Source of the DNA: Gemmatimonadaceae bacterium
GTDB lineage: Bacteria; Gemmatimonadota; Gemmatimonadetes; Gemmatimonadales; Gemmatimonadaceae
Direction of reading: 5' to 3'
DNA length: 64,000 bases
NCBI GenBank assembly: GCA_030647905.1
Contig: JAUSJA010000026.1
Span: forward strand, 372,001-436,000
Part shown: positions 28,187 to 35,404 of the stretch, in pieces
How the letters are laid out: every line of letters begins with the position of its first letter
How positions within the stretch are numbered: position 1 is the first letter of the stretch
Position numbers and translations under genes: made by a program
The notes under the pieces: model-generated
Database searches by the model: none
Told to the model about the DNA's origin: nothing
Seen by the model: only the letters and a program-made list of their open reading frames with translations

Positions 28187-29864
28187 ATAGGAATTTCAAT
28201 CGGGGATGTCGAAGTATCGCACGCCACGCTACGCCGCCGCAGGTGGTCCGTGCGGAGCTATTCGCCCGTCTGCCCGGCTCGCGGCGCGTCCGGTCCGCCG
28301 CGCCGCCGGGTCGCTGCCCTGGCGCAGGCCCGATTCGGGGCCGCCGCGCACGACGAACGCCCCCGCTCGTAAGCCGGCGCGCGCGGGGGGACGTTCAGGG
28401 GGCGTGGTGGGGCGCGGAGCTCGCGATCGGTCGTCGACGCGCGCCACGAGCGACTGACGCGCCGGTCGAGGGCGGACTCCGCGCGCCGGGCCGCGCCTCG
28501 GCGGCGGCACGGGTGCGGAGGTGCGTCAGGATCTGGTCGATCACCGCGGTCTGCGTGATGAACGCGACGATCCGCATGGTCCGGTGGCACGTCGGGCACG
28601 CCAGCGGGTCGACCTCGAAGATCTGTTGCAGCAACGCCGCCCACCGGTGCGTCGCCTCGGTGGGAGCGAGCCGCGGCGGGGCCACGATCGGGGTCACGAT
28701 CGGCACGGGCGCATCGGCGGGGGCGGGCTCCGCCAGGCGCCGCATGCCGCGCGGTCGATTGGCGTACCACCCGTAGTACCGCGTGGTCACCTGCCCCTTG
28801 TCGGGGATGTGGGTCAGCAGTCGCGCGAGAAACTCTAGCGGGTCGGCGGTCTCGGTGCCGGCGGTGGGTCCCTCCGACTTGTCGGAGCGGTAGGTCACGA
28901 CCTTCGCCGCGCGGTCATACGTCAGCCGCTCCAGGGCCACGGGGTTCCGTGCGCAGTACCGCGCAAGCCGGGTCGCAAACGCCCGATCATCCTCCGGGAT
29001 CCAGACGGCGGTGTGGACATGGAACCCCGAGTGCGGCCACGTGAGCATCCCCGCGGCTTGGTCCTCGTCGAAGAGCTCCAAACGCACGAACAGCCGGAGC
29101 ACGGCGCGGCGGAAGGCCTCCGTGAGACGCGCCGTGTCATGGACCGGCCACGACACGAACGTGCCGTCGGGCCGGAAGCCGCCGTCGGTGACGAGCAGGT
29201 GGAGGTGCGGATGCCAGTTGGCACGCGAGCCATGGGTCTGCAGGCACGCCACGATCCCCACCGCGATCTCCACCGCGAGATCGCGCTCGCCCGTCAGCGT
29301 GCGGATCGCGGCCGTGAGGGTGCGCGCGGCCACGCGGGCGATCTCCCCGAGGAGACGTCGGCGGTAGAGGCAGTACGCGCGGAGCCGCTTCGGGATCGTG
29401 AGGACCACTTGCCGGTGCGGCACGGGCGCGAGCAGCGTGGTGTCGAGCCATTGCTCCCAGATCGCGAGTCGCTTCGCGTGGCAGCTGGGGCAGAAGTACC
29501 GACACTTGCACGAGAAGGCGAGCAGGTACTCGTGCGTGCAGTCGTCACACCGAATGCGCGCGAAGCCGTGCTCGAGCACGCCGCAGGCGAGGAACTTGTC
29601 GGCGACCTGCCCGACCACGGGGCGCCACGGGCCGTACTCGCGCGCGAAGCGCTCGTCGTACACCGTCTGCAGGCGGTGCACATGCTCCGAAACCAACCGA
29701 AACAACGGCGACGCCTGCGGACGCCGGGGCTTGTAGACGCCGAGGGCCGCTGGCGCCTCGTGCCCCATGCGCGCTCCCAGACCGTGGAGCGCCGAGCATA
29801 CGGGCGACCGGCACGCGGGCGGTCACCATCGTATTGCGCCGCAGGCTATTCTGACGCAACGTCC
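28187..29864 (-). mobile_element. IS91-family insertion sequence, apparently complete (about 1.7 kb)
   Basis: A single transposase gene on the minus strand flanked by sequences shared with the shorter elements. The 5' side (29848-29864) matches 22195-22211, and the 3' side (28187-28240) is similar to 22520-22564. There are no terminal inverted repeats, as expected for rolling-circle IS91 elements. The region 28187-28394 downstream of the transposase is very GC-rich and non-coding. Confidence 0.85.
28395..29768 (-). CDS. IS91-family transposase (HUH, rolling-circle)
   Basis: 457 residues. The N-terminal zinc-binding cluster (CDDC, SCKCRYFCPSCHAKR) is followed by the HUH metal site HPHLHLL near residue 208 and the tyrosine motif RYYGWYANRPRG in the C-terminal half, giving the full set needed for single-strand nicking and transfer. 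A CPTCHRTM near the C-terminus follows. The start ATG 29768 lies about 95 bp inside the element end. This copy looks intact and could mobilise the short relatives in this island. Confidence 0.93.
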   Translation of the reverse strand: MGHEAPAALGVYKPRRPQASPLFRLVSEHVHRLQTVYDERFAREYGPWRPVVGQVADKFLACGVLEHGFARIRCDDCTHEYLLAFSCKCRYFCPSCHAKRLAIWEQWLDTTLLAPVPHRQVVLTIPKRLRAYCLYRRRLLGEIARVAARTLTAAIRTLTGERDLAVEIAVGIVACLQTHGSRANWHPHLHLLVTDGGFRPDGTFVSWPVHDTARLTEAFRRAVLRLFVRLELFDEDQAAGMLTWPHSGFHVHTAVWIPEDDRAFATRLARYCARNPVALERLTYDRAAKVVTYRSDKSEGPTAGTETADPLEFLARLLTHIPDKGQVTTRYYGWYANRPRGMRRLAEPAPADAPVPIVTPIVAPPRLAPTEATHRWAALLQQIFEVDPLACPTCHRTMRIVAFITQTAVIDQILTHLRTRAAAEARPGARSPPSTGASVARGARRRPIASSAPHHAP

Positions 29865-29881
29865 TGTGAACACTCGGGACG

Positions 29882-31207
29882 ATGGGTACCCCTTGCGGGC
29901 CTAACTGTGCTTGCTGCTGCCGAGCGGACCATGGATTGTCGCAGGGCGAAGTACTCGTCGGTCCGCTCGCAGCAGAAGCTGGCGTTAAGCCTCTCTATCA
30001 AAGGCTTAAAATAGGTCTCCCCCGCGTACGCGGGGATGCACCCCTCGACAGAAGTCTCGCCCGTTCGACAAGCCGAAGAACAGGACGAGATCCTTTGCTC
30101 GAGCAGGCGCGGATTCTCCTCGGCAGGATCAAACAGAAACGGCCGGAGAAAAGTCTGCTGCTGACCGGCCTGCGGGGAGTGGGCAAGACAGTCCTGCTCA
30201 ACGAGATCGAGCGGCAAGCGAGCGCTGCCGGCTACCGCACCATCGTCATCGAAGCGCATGAGAACAAGCCGCTCGGGCCACTGCTTGCCCCGTATCTGCG
30301 AAGAGTTCTGTACGACCTCGACCGTATTGCCGGCGCGGGGGACAAGGCAAAACGCGGGCTCCGTGTGCTGCGCAGTTTTCTCGGCGGCCTCAAAGTCATC
30401 TACGCGGACATCGAGGTCGGCTTGGACATCGATCCCGAGCAGGGTTCGGCCGACAGCGGGGACCTGGGAATCGATCTGCCCAACCTGTTCGTCGCTCTTG
30501 GCGAAGCCGCTGAGGAGAGGAAGAGTGCAGTGGCTGTGCTCATTGATGAGGTTCAGTATTTCACAGAGAAGGAACTCGGCGCCCTGATCATGGCGATGCA
30601 CAAGGTGCAACAGCGCCAGCTTCCCGTGGTGTTGCTGGGCGCCGGTCTGCCCATCCTTCGGGGTCTCGCCGGCGAGTCGAAGTCCTATGCCGAACGACTC
30701 TTCAGCTTCCCGGAAGTCGGCGCCTTGTCGGAGGAGGACGCAGCAAAGGCGTTGCGCGAGCCGGCTCTCGCCGCCGGCGTCGTTTTCGAGCCAGATGCAC
30801 TCAACGAAGTATTTCGGTTGACGAAAGGCTACCCCTATTTCCTACAGGAATGGGGATACCAATCGTGGAATCAGGCTCCCACCAACACCATCACTCTGGA
30901 AGTCGTTAGAAAGGCGACTCCGACAGTGATTGAAAGGCTGGACCAGAACTTCTTTCGCGTCCGCTTCGACCGGTTGACTCCCAGCGAAAAACGTTTTCTG
31001 CGAGCGGTCGCTGAGCTCGGACCGGGAGCTCACCGAACAAGTGACATTGCTGATAAGCTGGGAGTAAAAGTCACGAGCCTCGGGCCCGTTCGTGCAAAGC
31101 TGATCAAGAAGGGAATGGTGTACAGTCCAGCGCATGGCGACATGGCGTTCACTGTTCCTCTGTTCGACGAGTTCATGCGTCGGGCGATGCCAACGTTTGT
31201 CCCCTAG
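29882..31207 (+). pseudogene. AAA ATPase with winged-helix C-terminus; N-terminus replaced by the 101-bp repeat
   Basis: From about 30080 the frame encodes an ATPase: TGRDPLLEQ, Walker A GLRGVGKTVLLNE, Walker B AVLIDEVQYF, an arginine-finger region, and a C-terminal winged helix (SDIADKLGVKVTSLGPVRAKLIKKGM). It is like the Orc1/Cdc6-type 'ATP-binding protein' family found near toxin-antitoxin genes. The native N-terminus, which should precede the GRD motif, is absent. Instead the frame runs in through the 101-bp repeat, translating the CRISPR-like unit as GLPRVRGDAP, back to an ATG at 29882. The chimera is open and could be made, but I treat it as a disrupted gene. Confidence 0.72.
29980..30080 (+). 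repeat. 101-bp direct repeat, copy 2, with type I-E-like CRISPR repeat
   Basis: Identical to 15043-15143. IHF-consensus match at 29996-30008, CRISPR-like 29-mer at 30015-30043, then 37 shared bases. It lies about 115 bp from the IS91 element and forms the junction with the ATPase gene. As at copy 1, no second CRISPR repeat or cas gene follows. Confidence 0.85.
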
Positions 31208-31220
31208 CCGAAACCCCGAC

Positions 31221-31336
31221 ATGGAGTTCCGCATCGCCGACACCTTCACCGACAGCCTTGCACGTCTGCACGAGATCAGTTGCTCGTCACGAGCATCGAG
31301 CCGGCGTCGGAGTTTCTTGATGACATGCTGGTGTGA
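31221..31336 (+). pseudogene. UvrD-like helicase collapsed to its two ends
   Basis: ATG 31221 begins MEFRIADTFTDSLARL, which I recognise as the N-terminus of the helicases that carry a RelE-like N-terminal domain. Immediately afterwards, in another frame, comes ARDQLLVTSIEPASEFLDDM to TGA 31334-31336, matching helicase motif VI (TRARDxLLVT) and the extreme C-terminus. Nearly the whole gene is missing between. GCACG occurs on both sides of the junction (about 31260 and 31268). Assignment is from memory of family sequences. Confidence 0.6.
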
Positions 31337-31349
31337 TGAGCCGATGCAA

Positions 31350-31387
31350 TTGACAGTCAACGACCATGTAATTACAGTTATTACATG
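31350..31387 (+). promoter_or_regulatory. Promoter and operator of the mazEF-like pair, predicted leaderless
   Basis: TTGACA (31350-31355), a 17-bp spacer, and TACAGT (31373-31378) would place the transcription start at about 31385, the A of the mazE ATG. An inverted repeat CATGTAAT/ATTACATG (31365-31372 and 31380-31387, 7-bp spacer) overlaps the -10 box and the start codon, well placed for autorepression by the antitoxin or complex. Confidence 0.65.
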
Positions 31388-31717
31388 AAGCCCGTCGAAC
31401 TCAAGGTTGCCCGCATCGGCAATTCCCGGGGCGTCCGCATCCCCGCCGCGACTCTCGAACGCTATCGAGTCGGTACCTCATTGGTTATGGAAGAGCGGAG
31501 CGATGGAATCCTCCTCCGTCCGCCAGGTCCTGCGAATCCCAAGCTATCCTGGGAGGATACCGCGGGGGAGATGGCCGCAGAAGCCGAGAACTGGGACGCG
31601 TGGGATGCGACCGCTGGCGACGGGCTGGAGGAGACCCCTTGGGAGCCCGAACGCCCGCTTCGCGTAGCTGAGAAGAAGGCGAATTACAAAGCGCGTCGAC
31701 ATCCCCGCAAGAAGTGA
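31385..31717 (+). CDS. mazE: AbrB/MazE-type antitoxin
   Basis: 110 residues. The N-terminal swapped-hairpin DNA-binding domain has KVARIGNSRGVRIPAATLERY and the following strand DGILLRPPG. The C-terminal half is acidic then basic (WEDTAGEMAAEAENWDAWD, RPLRVAEKK), the usual toxin-binding tail though longer than in E. coli MazE. It binds and neutralises the MazF-like protein encoded next and probably represses their shared promoter. Its stop overlaps the toxin start by 4 bp (GTGA), indicating coupled translation. Confidence 0.85.
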   Translation: MKPVELKVARIGNSRGVRIPAATLERYRVGTSLVMEERSDGILLRPPGPANPKLSWEDTAGEMAAEAENWDAWDATAGDGLEETPWEPERPLRVAEKKANYKARRHPRKK

Positions 31718-32034
31718 AGCGCTATGAGGTTCGCTGGGCGTCGCTCGATCCCACGCAAGGCTCCGAGATGGCGAAGACCCGTCCAGTAGTGATCGTGAGC
31801 CTCGACGCGCTCAACGAACGCCTGCAGACCATCACCGTCTGTCCCCTCACGACGCAGCTTCATCCGGCGTGGCGCACACGCCTCGGCGTTCGCGTCGGCC
31901 GACGGCACGCCGAGATCGCGGTGGATCAGATCCGAACGATCAGCAAGGCTCGTCTCGGCAACAAGGTAGGGACACTGTCCGACGACGACGCACGAGCGCT
32001 GCGGCGACTCATCACCGAGATGTACGGGGAATAG
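31714..32034 (+). CDS. mazF: MazF/PemK-family endoribonuclease toxin
   Basis: 106 residues, the usual MazF size. KRYEVRWASLDPTQGSEMAKTRPVVIVS, then TVCPLTTQ, and the conserved DQIRTISKARL (Arg-Thr-Ile region near the active site). Family members cut single-stranded RNA at short motifs, stopping growth until neutralised. The start is GTG 31714 inside the antitoxin stop. It appears intact. Confidence 0.9.
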   Translation: MKRYEVRWASLDPTQGSEMAKTRPVVIVSLDALNERLQTITVCPLTTQLHPAWRTRLGVRVGRRHAEIAVDQIRTISKARLGNKVGTLSDDDARALRRLITEMYGE

Positions 32035-32117
32035 GTTGGGCGCTTCTCAGACCGGGCAACAGCAGCCAAGCGTCAATAGGGCGTAAAATCAAGTCACAAC
32101 GCGACTTAGGGCACACA

Positions 32118-32183
32118 GTCCGTTGTACGGCCATTCCATGTCCGTTTTACGGACTTGTTATGTCCGTTTTACGGACGTAAACT
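32118..32183 (+). promoter_or_regulatory. Three phased palindromic operators over a predicted promoter
   Basis: Palindrome GTCCGTTTTACGGAC at 32140-32154 and 32162-32176, with a degenerate copy (GTCCGTTGTACGGCC) at 32118-32132: exact 22-bp spacing, two helical turns. A possible promoter TTGTTA (32155-32160), 17 bp, TAAACT (32178-32183) is overlapped by the third site. The next gene starts at 32235. Confidence 0.7.
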
Positions 32184-32234
32184 GTTAGTCGTCAGACCTG
32201 CCCCCCCGTCGGCCAGCAAATAATAGGACAAGAC

Positions 32235-33467
32235 ATGAAGCCCGCTGATTACCACCCCAGAGCAGCCTCGAATCGAATCGCGGAACTACTTGGCGTACTG
32301 CCTGTGGTAGTGCTGACGGGCGCCCGACAAACTGGAAAGAGCCGTCTCCTCAACTCAGAGGTGCCGCTTGCCGACCATAAAATCTTCACTCTCGACGACA
32401 TCGCGACCCGAACGGAAGCGCAGAACGATCCCACGGCGTTCGTTGCCCGCGCTCCGAAGATGGTCATCGATGAGGTTCAACGAGTTCCCGAACTACTCAT
32501 CGCCGTAAAGGCGGCAGTTGACCGGGAACAGCAGCGAACACCAGGCAGGTTTGTTCTGACCGGATCGGCCAATCTTCTTCTAATGAAGCAGGTGAGCGAG
32601 TCCCTCGCGGGGCGCGCCGCATACGTCACGCTCGAGCCGATGACGCGTCGCGAATTGCTGGGAGACGCAAGCACCGGCAGGTGGGACACCTTCTTCAATA
32701 ACCCTCAGACGGAATGGGTCGCCAAGCTCTCCGGGTCAACGGCGACAAAGCAGGATTGGCAGGCGGCAGCGCGGCGCGGTGGATTCCCGTATCCTGCGCT
32801 TCGTCTCGACACCGCAACGCGCGGCAACTGGTTCGACGGGTACATTGCGACGTACCTCGAACGAGACCTGAGAGAGCTGAGCGCGGTGGACGATCTCATC
32901 GCATTCCGAAGGGCGATGCAGGCGTTCGCTCTACGCACCGGTACTCCGGTCAACGCCTCCGCAGTCGCAGCCGAGCTCGGCCTTGTCGCGCGAACTCTAC
33001 GCAGGTGGCTCGACCTGCTGGACGTGAGCTATCAGCTTCTCCAGCTTCCGGCGTTCACGGCACGCCGGTCGACGCGCCTCAGAAAACGCCCCAAGTACTA
33101 TTGGAACGACTCAGGCCTCGCCCTTCACCTAAGTGGTGATGCGCAACCAGGCGGAGTACATCTCGAGACTCTGGTGTTCACCGATCTTCGTGCATGGGCC
33201 GCACTCGATGCGAGACGGCCTTCTCTGATGTACTGGCGCGATGAGGAAAACCGCGAAGTGGATTTCGTGATAGAACGCGACGGAAAACTGCTCGCGGTCG
33301 AAGTGAAAGCGACGACGCGTCCGACGTACGACGACTGGAAGCATCTTCGCCATTTCATTTCCGAATACAAGAAGACAGCAACAGGCGGACTGTTACTGCA
33401 CGGTGGTGACGAAACGTTTCAAGCCGCGCAGGGCATCGTCGCGGCACCGTGGTGGAAAGTGCTGTGA
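32235..33467 (+). CDS. AAA ATPase with DUF4143 domain
   Basis: 410 residues. Walker A VVLTGARQTGKSRLL near residue 27, Walker B KMVIDEVQRVP, sensor-type RFVLTGSANLLLM, and the DUF4143 C-terminal half with YLERDLRELS and the nuclease-like strand NREVDFVIERDGKLLAVEVKAT (Asp...Glu-x-Lys, as in PD-(D/E)xK folds). Such proteins are common, often isolated, and of unclear function. Start ATG 32235 with an AGGA-type RBS. Three phased operators upstream suggest dedicated repression. Intact. Confidence 0.88.
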   Translation: MKPADYHPRAASNRIAELLGVLPVVVLTGARQTGKSRLLNSEVPLADHKIFTLDDIATRTEAQNDPTAFVARAPKMVIDEVQRVPELLIAVKAAVDREQQRTPGRFVLTGSANLLLMKQVSESLAGRAAYVTLEPMTRRELLGDASTGRWDTFFNNPQTEWVAKLSGSTATKQDWQAAARRGGFPYPALRLDTATRGNWFDGYIATYLERDLRELSAVDDLIAFRRAMQAFALRTGTPVNASAVAAELGLVARTLRRWLDLLDVSYQLLQLPAFTARRSTRLRKRPKYYWNDSGLALHLSGDAQPGGVHLETLVFTDLRAWAALDARRPSLMYWRDEENREVDFVIERDGKLLAVEVKATTRPTYDDWKHLRHFISEYKKTATGGLLLHGGDETFQAAQGIVAAPWWKVL

Positions 33468-33483
33468 CGAATCCCAGCCGCGA

Positions 33484-33668
33484 TCAGGCCGGACGTTCTC
33501 CTGCCTCGAGGCCTGCAACAAGATCCAGCAAGCCCGCAGCTTCCCAGGATTGATTTCTCTTTCCGTCAGAAAGCGGAATTAGAATTCCGGCTTCTTGTAA
33601 GTCTCGAACTGCCTGGTAAACCGAAGGCCTCGAACGACCGGTAGCAGCCGCTGCCACCGGGGCGGTGA
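33484..33668 (-). pseudogene. Fic-family protein, C-terminal fragment
   Basis: The minus strand reads AAAATGRSRPSVYQAVRDLQ, then EAGILIPLSDGKRNQSWEA and AGLLDLVAGLEAGE to a TGA at 33484-33486. This is the winged-helix tail of Fic/DOC-family AMP transferases (TGRSRP..VYQA...LVPLS..KRNRSWEA). The catalytic HPFxxGNG region is absent. Directly upstream, without a gap, sits the N-terminal part of an unrelated PLP enzyme. Confidence 0.75.
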
Positions 33669-33973
33669 TCGCCGGCGCTGAGCAACCCCATAATCACCGC
33701 ACTCACCGCCGCCATTCCTGATCCGAAGGCTTTGCACGCCTCGCCCTGCTCGAGCGCGGCGAGCTTTCTCTCCAGTACTTCTACAGTGGGATTCTGACCC
33801 CGCGTATAGACGTTGTTGCGATTCTCCTTCGCGCCGGCGGCAAGGAGAGCGTCGTAATTCGGGAACGCGAACAGGGACGTCTGTACGATCGGGGTGGCCA
33901 TCGAGTCGGCACCTGGCGCACCGGCCGGATGGTCCTCAAGGCAGATCCTGATATCATCGGGAGCGATTGCCAT
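33669..33973 (-). pseudogene. Cys/Met-metabolism PLP enzyme, N-terminal fragment
   Basis: From ATG 33973 (GGAG 8 bases upstream) about 100 residues match the start of cystathionine gamma-synthase/methionine gamma-lyase-like enzymes: TPIVQTSLFAFPNY, NNVYTRGQNPTVEVLERKLA, GEACKAFGSGMAAVSAVIMG, LSAGDH. The match stops there and the sequence passes into the Fic tail. The PLP-binding Lys is lost. It is divergent from the cysK relic at 34085, so both once formed a sulfur amino acid locus. Confidence 0.78.
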
Positions 33974-34084
33974 GCGCAAAGCTCCAAGCAACGGATGGCG
34001 GAGTCAATCCAGGAGCCACACGTCTCCCATCGGCCGGCTTCTTGAAGCAAATTCGGGGACACGACCACCACCCCCTGTCCCCCA

Positions 34085-34290
34085 ATGACCACCCAGCGCA
34101 TCCACCCCGACATCACGGCCACAGTGGGTAACACCCCGCTCATTCGCCTCAACCGCATCGGCGCCCTGAGAGCGCGGGCAAGCTCATCGTCTCTATCATC
34201 TGCGATTTCGGCGAGCGGTACCTGTCGAATTCGGTCTATGCGGAAATACCGGAGCCGGACTACTCCGATATCGAATCCGCGCTGAGCTGA
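34085..34290 (+). pseudogene. cysK: Cysteine synthase collapsed to its two ends
   Basis: The ATG at 34085 begins the N-terminus HPDITATVGNTPLIRLNRIG of cysteine synthase, about 25 codons. Then, in a different frame, SAGKLIVSIICDFGERYLSN leads to TGA 34288-34290, matching the C-terminal part (GKLIVVILPDFGERYLST). The region with the PLP lysine and most of the fold is gone. The junction lies near 34165-34175. Confidence 0.8.
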
Positions 34291-34345
34291 CGATGGTGCC
34301 GCAGAGGTGCCGGTCAATCCGCTGACTTAGCGAAAGGCAGCTTCT

Positions 34346-35347
34346 TCAGCGGATGGGGATCGAGCGAGCTATCGCCAGTGCCGTTCGATAGGGCTCGGGA
34401 TCGTCCCGGTTGGTGAGAAGCACCACGGTCAGCCGTCTGGCCGGGAATCGCACGATGACATTCCGGAATCCGCTCGTTTCCCCGGAGTGCCACAGCGTCT
34501 CGCCCGTAATTCGCCAGCCGAATCCGTACTTCACGTCCGGCTCATCGGTTGCGGTGTGCGGAGTAAACGCGAGTTGGCGCGATTCGTTGCTCAACAGGCG
34601 GGAGTCATACAGGGCCGCGTCCCATTTTGCGAGATCGTCAACCGACGCATAAATGCCACCGTCACCGAGCACCGCGCTCGTGATACTCTGATCCTTTCGT
34701 GTCCACGCGCCGCCCCTCTCCGTGTATCCGAACGCGCGCCGTTCAACGGCCGAGGTTCCACTCTCGAACGCCACAGTGCCACTCATCCCGAGCGGGCCGA
34801 AGATCCTGCTCTTTAGAAACGATGCGAAGCTCTGCCCGGACGCGCGCTCCACGATGAGGGCGAGCAACGCGTAACCGCTGTTGCTGTATCGATAAGCCGT
34901 ACCCGGCGCGAAGTACGTGGTGTCCTGCGATTCGAGCAGCCGCAGCACGTCGGCGTCGTGAAGCTGTGCCGTAGTGCCGGCCGGGATCACGTCCTCGTAA
35001 TCAACGATGCCGGACGTATGCGTGAGCAGATGTTGGATCGTGACGGAGCCTGTCGCCGCGGGAAGCGACGGAAGCCACTTCGAGACGCGATCATCGAGGC
35101 GCAGCTTGCCGTCCTGCACAAGAATCAGAATTGCAGCAGCGGTGAACTGCTTAGTGACCGACGCGAGGCGGTAGTTCGTCTCCGGAGTCGCGGCGACGCG
35201 CTCCTCGACATTCGAGAGTCCCCACGAGCGCCGCACGACCGTGGCACCGTCATGGATGACGAGCAACGACGCGCCAGGCACCGCGTCGTCGTAGTCGCGC
35301 ATCAGCGCATCAATCTCGTCTGTTATCGAATGAACGTTGTGTATCAT
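34346..35347 (-). CDS. Beta-lactamase-fold serine hydrolase (class C/EstB-like)
   Basis: 333 residues. SVTK near residue 63 (nucleophile Ser and Lys), YSN near 154 and WHSGETSG near the C-terminus form the three class C/D-alanyl carboxypeptidase-like motifs. LLTHTSGI is also characteristic. No signal peptide is visible from ATG 35347, so cytoplasmic unless the start lies elsewhere. The frame is open further upstream, but that part is antisense to the M20 gene. It could act as an esterase or peptidase. It faces away from the M20 peptidase across 57 bp. Confidence 0.85.
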   Translation of the reverse strand: MIHNVHSITDEIDALMRDYDDAVPGASLLVIHDGATVVRRSWGLSNVEERVAATPETNYRLASVTKQFTAAAILILVQDGKLRLDDRVSKWLPSLPAATGSVTIQHLLTHTSGIVDYEDVIPAGTTAQLHDADVLRLLESQDTTYFAPGTAYRYSNSGYALLALIVERASGQSFASFLKSRIFGPLGMSGTVAFESGTSAVERRAFGYTERGGAWTRKDQSITSAVLGDGGIYASVDDLAKWDAALYDSRLLSNESRQLAFTPHTATDEPDVKYGFGWRITGETLWHSGETSGFRNVIVRFPARRLTVVLLTNRDDPEPYRTALAIARSIPIR

Positions 35348-35404
35348 GAAGTTGCCTGCGCCGGAAATTTGCGCGAGATTGCCGTTCCCACCACCCACAC
35401 CCGC

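Noticed and set aside
28258-28770. Additional frame downstream of and overlapping the IS91 transposase
   Set aside because: GC-driven open frame (Arg/Pro/Asp-rich) in the element's non-coding 3' region.
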